From assembly GCA_038322995.1 (NCBI GenBank), contig JBBQGM010000010.1:1-64000 (forward strand): a DNA stretch of 64,000 nt, read 5' to 3'. The notes under the pieces were generated by a model. The model was not told where the DNA came from and ran no database searches. It saw only the letters and a list, made by a program, of their open reading frames with translations. Positions 35,039-42,016 of this stretch are shown in pieces. The DNA is from QHXQ01 sp038322995 (GTDB lineage Bacteria; Acidobacteriota; Blastocatellia; Pyrinomonadales; Pyrinomonadaceae). How positions within the stretch are numbered: the stretch's first letter is position 1; the number at the start of each line of letters is the position of its first letter. A program made the translations under genes and the position numbers.

Positions 35039-35240
35039 CGGGAATCCACCACATACGCGCGCCGGGCAACACGCAAGCCGCCCGAACGGGTTGGGCATGA
35101 AGACTTCTTCAACCGCGTGTTCGTGGCGATGGCGTAAGTCGGCTATCTGCGCCGCGCGCCCGAACCAATCAGCTTCGACGCTTAGCACCAATTCTCTCAA
35201 CGCCAGCCCGCGACTCTTTGCCAAATCTTCGGACTCTTTT

Positions 35241-35259
35241 ACTACCTATATAGGTGGTG
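35241..35259. promoter_or_regulatory. 19-bp dyad, copy 4 (upstream of globin)
   Basis: ACTACCTATATAGGTGGTG, the most symmetric copy: half-sites ACTACCTA and TAGGTGGT around TA. Centred about 115 bp before the globin start. Confidence 0.6.
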
Positions 35260-35363
35260 ACCCGCCGCTGTTTTTGCGCGAAGATGTCTGCGTTGTAGGA
35301 AACACAACAACGGCGTGCGTCCGCTCCGACGGGCGCATGCAATCAAGCACAGCAGCGGAGGAC

Positions 35364-35807
35364 ATGATGACTAACGAACAAATCACATTGGTACAAACCA
35401 GCTTTCAACAGGTCGTGCCTATCGCCGACTTGGCCGCGCACCTTTTCTACGCTCGTCTCTTTGATCTCGACCCGGGCCTTGAGCCGCTCTTCCAGAGCGA
35501 CATTGCGGAGCAGGGACAGAAGCTGATGCAGATGCTCGGGGCCGTGGTCAAAAGCCTCGACCGGCCGGAGCAAATCTTGCCGGCGGTGCGCGCCCTCGGC
35601 GGGCGGCACGTGGGTTACGGTGTGCGGAATAAGGACTACAACACGGTTGGCAAGGCGCTGTTGTGGACGCTACAGCAGGGCTTGGGCGACGCCTTCACGC
35701 CGGCCGTTGAAGCCGCCTGGAGCGCGGTTTACGCAAAGCTCGCCGCCGCGATGACGGGCAGCTATGTGTGTGACCCGTGGGCGGTGACACTCGCCTACGC
35801 CCACTGA
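35364..35807 (+). CDS. single-domain globin
   Basis: 147 residues from ATG 35364 (ATG 35367 also possible; GCGGAGG upstream). Full-length globin fold of the flavohemoglobin/Vitreoscilla type without reductase: LFYARLFDLDPGLEPLF (Tyr B10 and Phe CD1), EQGQKLMQML (Gln E7), and GGRHVGYGV with proximal His F8. This residue set suits oxygen binding or nitric oxide detoxification. A broken paralogue lies at 29756 and both have a 19-bp dyad upstream, hinting at shared control. Confidence 0.9.
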   Translation: MMTNEQITLVQTSFQQVVPIADLAAHLFYARLFDLDPGLEPLFQSDIAEQGQKLMQMLGAVVKSLDRPEQILPAVRALGGRHVGYGVRNKDYNTVGKALLWTLQQGLGDAFTPAVEAAWSAVYAKLAAAMTGSYVCDPWAVTLAYAH

Positions 35808-35848
35808 ACAATAGCTGACTACGGCGGCAACGTCAGAGAGCGGATGAC

Positions 35849-36406
35849 ATGAAAAGTCTCGTCAAATTACTCCTCGTCAGCGGCGCGCTGTTCGCCGCAG
35901 TGTGCGGCTTGTATCGCGGCCAGATGCGGCAAGAGTTGCTGCTGCGTGCCGCCATGCGCGGGGATGTCAAAACCATTGACGCCCTGCTGCGTGCCGGGTC
36001 AGACCCAAACTCGGAGATTAGCGACCGGCACGAATACGACCGCCCGTTGCTGATGGCAGCCGGGCATGGCCACACCGAAGCAGTGCGCCTGCTGATAGAT
36101 CGCGGGGCGCAAATCAACCTGGCGCAGGACGACGGTCGAACCGCACTCATCGCCGCAGTCGAAGGCGGCCACACGGAGACGGCGAGCTTGTTGTTAGCGC
36201 GCGGCGCAGACGCAAATGCCGCGTACGCACAAGGCAGCGCATTGACCATCGCGTTTGAGAAAACCCGCGGGTTCTGCGCACCCAACTGTGCAAAGGCAGC
36301 GAAGCTGATTGAACTACTGCGGCAGTACGGCGCGAAAGACTACGCCGGCGTGCAAACCCCGGCGCTGTCACTAACCGCACCGCCGCAAACCAGAGGAGAG
36401 CCATGA
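35849..36406 (+). CDS. ankyrin-repeat protein with N-terminal signal/anchor
   Basis: 185 residues. N-terminal hydrophobic segment (LVKLLLVSGALFAAVCGLY) exports or anchors it. About four ankyrin repeats follow: LLRAAMRGDVKTIDALLRAG, LLMAAGHGHTEAVRLLIDRG, ALIAAVEGGHTETASLLLAR and a final divergent repeat with FCAPNCAKAAKLIELLRQYG. Ankyrin repeats mediate protein contacts. Its end overlaps the next gene by ATGA, so the two were coupled. Target unknown. Confidence 0.82.
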   Translation: MKSLVKLLLVSGALFAAVCGLYRGQMRQELLLRAAMRGDVKTIDALLRAGSDPNSEISDRHEYDRPLLMAAGHGHTEAVRLLIDRGAQINLAQDDGRTALIAAVEGGHTETASLLLARGADANAAYAQGSALTIAFEKTRGFCAPNCAKAAKLIELLRQYGAKDYAGVQTPALSLTAPPQTRGEP

Positions 36407-36840
36407 TGAAACGCTTCGGCTTGATTTGTCTACTTTTGATTTCCGCCAGTCTGAGCAGTTTCGCGCAGGCTGGCGGGCGGTTTACGGATCATTCGCGCCC
36501 CCCGGCTAAAGGCAGCGCCGTCCGGCAAGCCATCCTGGACGCGCTGCGCAGTCAGGAGCAGGTCGCGTTCAAAGTGCATTACTTGCGCGTGAGCCGAGGC
36601 TGGGCTTGGATCGATGTGACGCCGTTCGACGGGCGGCGACGGCCTGCGGCTGAACGATACTGATTGCTACTGCGGCTGGAAAGTGGCACGTGGAAAGCCG
36701 CCGATTTGTCGGCGTTGCCCGAAGACCCGAACGATCCACTGGAAGCAGAGACGCCAAGTCGCGGTTACGTCGTGAAAATACTGAAAGCTTATCCTGACGT
36801 GCCGCTCGACATTATTCCCAAAGCCAGCAGGCCACATTGA
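36403..36840 (+). pseudogene. small secreted protein gene with an in-frame stop
   Basis: Starts ATG 36403 overlapping the ankyrin gene. Signal peptide LICLLLISASLSSFAQA, then VAFKVHYLRVSRGWAWIDVT. TGA at 36661-36663 stops the frame, but the same frame continues LLLRLESGTWKAADLSALPE and VVKILKAYPDVPLDIIPK to TGA 36838-36840. Related small secreted proteins have an aromatic residue (often Trp or Phe) at the stop position, so a TGG to TGA change is likely. The product would otherwise be ~144 residues. Confidence 0.65.
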
Positions 36841-37028
36841 TGGCGCGACACGAGGTTCTGCGCGGCATCACGCTCGCGAGGCTGGTCTGGTGGCTTAGCC
36901 ACTTGGAGGGCGCGGTCGAAATCGACGGCACGCGGTACAATCGCTACCGCGTCTGGTACCCACGCGCGCCTATTTCGCTACAATACGCGAAGCGCAATCC
37001 GGCTGGCGCAATCGGGGCGGCGGCGTGA
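36840..37028 (+). pseudogene. possible PhlG/DAPG-hydrolase-like fragment
   Basis: 62-residue frame from ATG 36840. The segment LRGITLARLVWWLSHLEGAV, then GTRYNRYRVWYPRAPISLQY, resembles the start of the DAPG/phloretin hydrolase family (RYPRY.VWHPRDHI), with the His and Asp of WHPRDH changed. Too short to be functional and without neighbours of that pathway. Low-confidence identification. Confidence 0.3.
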
Positions 37029-37143
37029 TTCAACTGGTAGAGATGCTGAACGCGTCGTGGCCGTCATTGCGATCCTCTTCGCCGTGGCGGACAAAGACTT
37101 TAGCCATCAAATAAAATCGTCGGAGCGGGACAGTGAAGAGAGG

Positions 37144-38304
37144 ATGAATATGGTGGACGGCGTCAAACGAGCGATAGTCATTGGCGGCGGCATCGGCGGA
37201 TTATGCGTGGCCATCGGGCTGCGGCAGATCGGCATAGAGGTCAGTGTCTATGAGCAAGCGCCCGCGCTCGGCAGGGTCGGGGCCGGGCTGACCGTGTGGG
37301 CTAACGCCATCAAGGCGTTGCGTAAATTAGGCGTGGCGGACGCCGTGCTTGCGTCCGCGGCGCGAATTGAGCGCGCCGAAGTGCGCACCGCGCGCGGGCG
37401 CGTTCTGGCCCTATCGCGCCCCGGCGAACTCGAAGCGCGCTATGGCGAGCCGACCGTAGCCCTCCACCGCGCAGACTTACACCGCGCGCTGCTCGCCGCC
37501 CTGCCGGATGACGTTCTGCGACTCGGTGAGAAGTGCAGTCATGTCGCGCAAGACGAGGGGGGCGTGACCGTCCGTTTCGAGAGCGGACGCACCGATCACG
37601 CCGGGCTGCTGATCGCCGCCGATGGCATTCATTCGACTGTGCGGGCGCAGGTTTTTTCGCAAAGCAAGCCGCGCTATGCGGGCTACACCTCTTGGCGCGG
37701 CATCGTCAAGACGGAGGATGAGGCTGCGTTGGGCGTCACTTCTGAATCGTGGGGCTGCGGCTCACGCTTCGGCCTACTGCGGATAGACGAGCGGCATGTT
37801 TATTGGTTCGCCACCGCTAACGCGCGCGCGGGCCGAACGCAAACGGCGGACGAGCAGAAGGAGTTTCTGCGCACACGATTCAGGGCCTGGCATCACCCGG
37901 TGGGGCTGTTGATCGACGCCACGCCCGCCGAGCAAATACTGCACACAGACATCTATGACCTTGAGCCGATGAGGAGTTGGAGCGTGGGGCGTGTCGTTCT
38001 GTTAGGCGATGCGGCGCATGCCACGACGCCGAACATGGGCCAGGGCGGGTGCATGGCGATTGAGAGCGCCGTGGTCTTAGCGCGTTGTTTGCGGCAAGAG
38101 CCTGGCCTCGTTGCGGCGCTCAAACGCTACGAGGCCGAACGAATGCCGCGCACGAGCTGGATCACGGCGCAATCATGGAAGATCGGCCGCATCGGCCAGC
38201 TTGAAAATCGCTTCGCCTGCATGTTGCGTAACCTTGTGTTTGGCCTTACCCCGGCGGCAATAATAAAGAAGCCACTTGAACAGGCGGTTGGCTTCGAAGC
38301 TTGA
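37144..38304 (+). CDS. FAD-dependent monooxygenase
   Basis: 386 residues from ATG 37144 (AAGAGAGG upstream). Group A flavoprotein hydroxylase: FAD Rossmann loop AIVIGGGIGGLCVAIGLRQI, the DG motif (LLIAADGIHSTVRAQVF) and the GD motif (VVLLGDAAHATTPNMGQGG). The C-terminus has a helical tail (NLVFGLTPAAIIKKPLEQAV) seen in salicylate-hydroxylase-like and zeaxanthin-epoxidase-like members. It would oxidise an aromatic or polyene substrate with NAD(P)H. It precedes an SDR remnant by 15 bp, suggesting a former two-gene operon. Confidence 0.88.
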   Translation: MNMVDGVKRAIVIGGGIGGLCVAIGLRQIGIEVSVYEQAPALGRVGAGLTVWANAIKALRKLGVADAVLASAARIERAEVRTARGRVLALSRPGELEARYGEPTVALHRADLHRALLAALPDDVLRLGEKCSHVAQDEGGVTVRFESGRTDHAGLLIAADGIHSTVRAQVFSQSKPRYAGYTSWRGIVKTEDEAALGVTSESWGCGSRFGLLRIDERHVYWFATANARAGRTQTADEQKEFLRTRFRAWHHPVGLLIDATPAEQILHTDIYDLEPMRSWSVGRVVLLGDAAHATTPNMGQGGCMAIESAVVLARCLRQEPGLVAALKRYEAERMPRTSWITAQSWKIGRIGQLENRFACMLRNLVFGLTPAAIIKKPLEQAVGFEA

Positions 38305-38319
38305 GAGAAAAGCCGGGCG

Positions 38320-38510
38320 ATGAAAGTTCTCATTACAGGTGGCACCGGCGCGCTGGGTTGGAAGTAAAAGGCGTGCGTAAACAGATCGTCCACCTGCCAG
38401 TACCGGGCGGGTGGACGGCAGTCTTACGCGCCGGGGAAAACACCGCGTCGGCAGGTGCGCGCGGCCAGACAAGTTGGCGCGCGTGGCTAAGCCAACGCAC
38501 CCCAGTTCAG
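38320..38510 (+). pseudogene. SDR gene with most of the coding region deleted
   Basis: ATG 38320 opens MKVLITGGTGALG, an NAD(P)-binding Rossmann start, but at 38367 the frame ends. In another frame the sequence at once continues VKGVRKQIVHLPVPGGWTAV, LRAGENTASAGARGQTSWRA and WLSQR, which resembles the C-terminal tail of NmrA-like SDR proteins (RPVLPVPLPG..RAL..G....A.G..TWEEFL). About 200 central residues are therefore missing, with a frameshift at the join. Confidence 0.6.
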
Positions 38511-38654
38511 AATTCATTTCCACCAGGGATTTGGTAACTACGAGCGCAGGCATGTGCAATTCTGCTCGCATGGCGCGCATTACGCTAAGAGTTTTTCGAT
38601 ATTGCGCCGTGAAAAAGTGTGCATTATGAAATCCAACAAGGCAAAATACCGAGC

Positions 38655-40733
38655 ATGAAACTGAATGTCAAAGATGGCTCCCCAAAGTTACGCCGCAATA
38701 GAATCACGCGCCGTCTGATAGCGCTGCCTTTCGTTGTGGCACTGCTGGTTAATTCGTATTCTCTGGCAAGAATCCAGGGCCAAACTGCACAAACGACACT
38801 GCCGGGCAACTCCGGGCTGAGCGAATCCGCTCCACGCATCATGCCGCCGGACGGTGCGATGTTCGTCGTTGACCAGCGGTTTGATATTCGGGCCGAAGCG
38901 CCACCCGCTGCGACCGGCGCGTTGCGCGTCACGCTTGACGGGCAGGACATCAGCCAATGGAACAACCGCGATCATCTGACAGGCAAAGACCTTGAGCAGA
39001 CGCCTGCGTCGCCGTTGAGTGGTAGCGTCGCCTTTCTCTCTCGTGCGTGGTCATTTCCAACGGCCGGCCGCCACACGTTGCGCGCGCTGGCGACCGGCGC
39101 GACAGCGCGCGAAGTTTCGTTTGAGATCGTTGCCTGGCAGAGTACGGGTGCGCGCGTGCGGAATGTGATCTTGCTGATCGGCGACGGCATGGGCGTCGCG
39201 CACCGCACCGCCGCGCGTATCGTGTCGCGGGGCTTGACTGAGGGCAAGTATCGCCACGGCATGCTGGAGATGGATCAAATGCCGGCGACCGGCTTTGTCA
39301 CCACTTCCTCGCTCTCCGCGATGGTCACGGACTCAGCGCCGGGCGCAAGTTGCTATGCGACCGGCAACAAGGGCGCGAACAATGAAGAAGGCGTCTTTCC
39401 CGACAACACCGACAACGATGCCTTGAAGCGCACCGACCCGGAGAGCGACCGCTTCTTCGATAATCCGCGCGTCGAGAATATCAGCGAGTATCTACATCGC
39501 ACGCGCGGGACAAATCTCGGACTTGTCACGACCGCCGATATAACGGATGCGACGCCCGCCGCCTTTGCCGTTCACACTTCCAACCGCAACGCTTCGACGC
39601 GCATCGCCGACGATTATTTCGACCGCCGCGCGCAAACCGGCTTGACCGTCTTGATGGGCGGCGGCAGGCAGTGGTTTGAGCCAAAGAAGGCGGGCAGTAA
39701 AGACGGGCGGCGGAGCACACCGACCAATCCGGGCGTGAATACGGCGCGCGATCTCGTCGGCGACTTTCGGCAAGCCGGCTATGCGTTCGCCGACTCCGCC
39801 GCATCCTTGCGCGCGTTGAGTGCGGACAAGCCCGCACGTTTGCTGGCACTATTCGCTCAGAGCACGATGCCCGCGGCGTTCGATAAACTCGGTCGGGGTG
39901 CTGAGCGCAGCACCAATGTGCCGATGCTTGACGAGATGGCGCACACCGCGATCAGTTCGCTCGCGGCATCCAGCCCACGCGGTTTCTTTCTGATGATCGA
40001 AGGTGCGGCGATTGACAAGCAGGCACATCAAATGGACGCCGACCGCGCGATCTGGGAGACGATTGAATTTGACCGTGCCGTCGGCGTCGCAAAGCGATTT
40101 GCCGAAGCGACTAACTCCGACTCCGACCCGAACAACGACACGCTGGTCATCGTCACCGCCGACCATGAGACCGGCGGCTTCTCTCTGATCGGCGCTCGTA
40201 ATCCCGATCCGCGTATTCCACGCGGCAGCCGCGATGCGGCGCGCGCCTATCGTGGGTTTCCTGATTACAACGATGCGGACGGCGATGGCTACCCGGACGA
40301 AGCCGACCCGCCGGGCAAGCTGATCGTCGGCTTTGGCGCGGGCGCAGATCGCTATGAAGACTGGCACAGCAATGCGCGCCCGCTTCCGCCTACAATTATA
40401 AAAGACGGGCGTGCCATCGCTAATCCACACCGCGATGGGCCGGAGGATGCTGATCCTGCCTCAAGCAAAGGCACGCTGATTAGCGGGCAAGTCGAGAATG
40501 GTGAGTCAGCCGCAATCGCCCCTGATCTCGACATTGAGCCGATGACCACTGCCGTGCATACGGCGACGGATATTCCGTTGACCGCGACCGGCACCGGCGC
40601 AATGCAATTCATCGGCGTGCAGGACAACACGGCGGTCTTCTTCAAGATCATGCGGGCCTACGGCGGCTCGTTCCCGCGCATATACTACGATGGCCGGCCG
40701 GCCACTCCCGCGCGTCGTGCCCCAAGGCGATGA
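38655..40733 (+). CDS. alkaline phosphatase (PhoA family)
   Basis: 692 residues from ATG 38655; an ATG at 38619 would add 12 residues. Exported (LIALPFVVALLVNSYSL). Alkaline phosphatase superfamily sites: NVILLIGDGMG (metal Asp), MVTDSAPGASCYATG with the nucleophilic Ser, IEGAAIDKQAHQMD, IVTADHETGGF and AVHTATDIPL (zinc His). Longer than E. coli PhoA, with an N-terminal beta domain (~50-155) and an insert including DYNDADGDGYPDEADPPG, which looks calcium-binding. It releases phosphate from monoesters in the periplasm or outside the cell. Confidence 0.92.
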   Translation: MKLNVKDGSPKLRRNRITRRLIALPFVVALLVNSYSLARIQGQTAQTTLPGNSGLSESAPRIMPPDGAMFVVDQRFDIRAEAPPAATGALRVTLDGQDISQWNNRDHLTGKDLEQTPASPLSGSVAFLSRAWSFPTAGRHTLRALATGATAREVSFEIVAWQSTGARVRNVILLIGDGMGVAHRTAARIVSRGLTEGKYRHGMLEMDQMPATGFVTTSSLSAMVTDSAPGASCYATGNKGANNEEGVFPDNTDNDALKRTDPESDRFFDNPRVENISEYLHRTRGTNLGLVTTADITDATPAAFAVHTSNRNASTRIADDYFDRRAQTGLTVLMGGGRQWFEPKKAGSKDGRRSTPTNPGVNTARDLVGDFRQAGYAFADSAASLRALSADKPARLLALFAQSTMPAAFDKLGRGAERSTNVPMLDEMAHTAISSLAASSPRGFFLMIEGAAIDKQAHQMDADRAIWETIEFDRAVGVAKRFAEATNSDSDPNNDTLVIVTADHETGGFSLIGARNPDPRIPRGSRDAARAYRGFPDYNDADGDGYPDEADPPGKLIVGFGAGADRYEDWHSNARPLPPTIIKDGRAIANPHRDGPEDADPASSKGTLISGQVENGESAAIAPDLDIEPMTTAVHTATDIPLTATGTGAMQFIGVQDNTAVFFKIMRAYGGSFPRIYYDGRPATPARRAPRR

Positions 40734-40812
40734 ACGAAGTCGGCCGCGTTTTTAGTTTCGGATTTGTCGGCGGGCGATTGAGATCGGACGTTAAAGGTGC
40801 AGGAGAAAGTTT

Positions 40813-41745
40813 TTGCTTGGTGAGCGCCATGATGTATTAGCGGGGGCGATTGAAGGGGGCGGCACAAAATTCGTCTGCGCCGTCGGCCGCGGCCCGCACG
40901 ACTTATCCCGGACAGAGTTTCCGACCGGCGACGATCCATTTCGAGTCTTAACCCAGGTTACCGATTGGCTCAGTGCGCAGCAACGCGAACGCGGCGCATT
41001 ACAAGCCATCGGGATCGGCTCGTTCGGCCCGCTTGACCTGCACCCCGACTCCCCGACCTACGGTTACATCACCTCGACGCCAAAGCCCGGCTGGCGCAAC
41101 ACTGATGTGCTGGGCGCGGTGCGCCGCGCGTTCCCGCACCTCCCCATCGGTTTCGACACGGATGTGAATGCCGCCGCCCTCGGAGAATATTTCTGGGGCC
41201 ACGCTGCCGGCTTGAGCGACTTTGTTTACGTCACGATAGGGACGGGCATTGGGGCGGGCGCGGTGGCCGGGCGGCAGCTTATACATGGCCTCGTCCATCC
41301 AGAGATGGGCCACATGCTGCTCCCGCGTGTGCCGGGGGATACCTTCGCCGGGGTGTGCCCCTATCACGGCGCGTGCTGGGAAGGTCTGTGCTCAGGCCCG
41401 GCGTTACTCCGTCGTGCGGGGCTGTCCGCGGAGACGCTGCCACCGGAACACGAGGCTTGGATGCTGGCGACACAATACATCGCCTATGCGGTCGCTAACA
41501 TCGCCTGCTTGTTGTCGCCGCAGCGCGTGATCATCGGTGGCAGCGTCAGGAAGGCAGGCAGGCTCGGTCAGGAGCAATTCTTCCGGCTGATACGCGCGAA
41601 GACGCAAGCGGCGTTAGGCGACTACATCGCGTCTCCGGCGTTGGGCGCAGAGATCGGGAGCTACATCGTCGCGCCGCAGTTAGGGGACGACGCGGGCATT
41701 TGCGGCGCGCTCGCACTGGCGCAGATCGCGCTGCATGATGCATAG
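40813..41745 (+). CDS. ROK-family fructokinase
   Basis: 310 residues from TTG 40813 (AGGAGA upstream; no in-frame ATG fits). ROK kinase: GAIEGGGTKF phosphate loop, GFDTDVNAAALGEYFWG, VTIGTGIGAGAV with catalytic-type Asp earlier, and the zinc-binding HPEMGHMLLP..CPYHGACWEGLCSGPAL typical of fructokinases (ScrK/GmuE). Converts fructose (or mannose) to the 6-phosphate. Its position before GH92 mannosidase suggests it may use mannose or fructose from mannan breakdown. A long stem-loop follows at 41817. Confidence 0.87.
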   Translation: MLGERHDVLAGAIEGGGTKFVCAVGRGPHDLSRTEFPTGDDPFRVLTQVTDWLSAQQRERGALQAIGIGSFGPLDLHPDSPTYGYITSTPKPGWRNTDVLGAVRRAFPHLPIGFDTDVNAAALGEYFWGHAAGLSDFVYVTIGTGIGAGAVAGRQLIHGLVHPEMGHMLLPRVPGDTFAGVCPYHGACWEGLCSGPALLRRAGLSAETLPPEHEAWMLATQYIAYAVANIACLLSPQRVIIGGSVRKAGRLGQEQFFRLIRAKTQAALGDYIASPALGAEIGSYIVAPQLGDDAGICGALALAQIALHDA

Positions 41746-41816
41746 CATGAGTCCGTGCTGCTATAGCGGAGCAGAGTAAAGAAGTTGCTCGACAAAAGTT
41801 AGATAGTAAGATTTAA

Positions 41817-41864
41817 TGCCACTTCTACGCGCTCCTATCTAAATCGGAGCGCGTAGGAGTGGCA
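41817..41864 (+). terminator. long stem-loop after fructokinase gene
   Basis: 19-base arms TGCCACTTCTACGCGCTCC (41817-41835) and 41846-41864 pair with one mismatch around a 10-base loop. No T run follows directly, so it may be a terminator or a REP-like hairpin. It abuts the dispersed hairpin repeat copy 2. Confidence 0.65.
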
Positions 41865-41867
41865 CAA

Positions 41868-41997
41868 AGAGCGAAAAAGATTTATCCACGAAATTACACG
41901 AACCAACACGAATCAACGTGTGTTTTGTTTCGTGCTTGCTCGTGTGGATTCGTGGATAGTTTTTCTCCCTGCCCCAATCTTTCGTGGTTTGATTTAG
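41868..41997. repeat. dispersed hairpin repeat, copy 2
   Basis: Arms at 41884-41912 and 41929-41957 (ATCCACGAAA... and ...TTCGTGGAT). Reverse orientation relative to copy 1, with matching flanks GCGAAAAAGATTTATCCACG and CCCCAATCTTTCGTGGTTTG, so the mobile unit is ~130 bp, not just the hairpin. Confidence 0.8.
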
Positions 41998-42016
41998 CCG
42001 CATCAGGTGAATATTT

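Larger units (their letters stand above)
34861..35363. other. intergenic region before the globin gene
   Basis: 503 bases. Contains a terminator-like hairpin (34992-35030), a possible degraded DUF4214 fragment near 35095-35215 (frames reading FFNRVFVAMA, GYLRRAPEP and LNASPRLFAKS, broken by stops), and the fourth 19-bp dyad at 35241-35259. Confidence 0.5.

Noticed and set aside
36661..36663. TGA as selenocysteine codon
   Set aside because: No SECIS-like hairpin directly after it and no selenoprotein family resemblance; related proteins suggest an aromatic residue, so nonsense mutation is simpler.
37017..37048. tRNA-like string GGTAGAG near 37040
   Set aside because: No cloverleaf can be built around it; no acceptor stem or T-loop.
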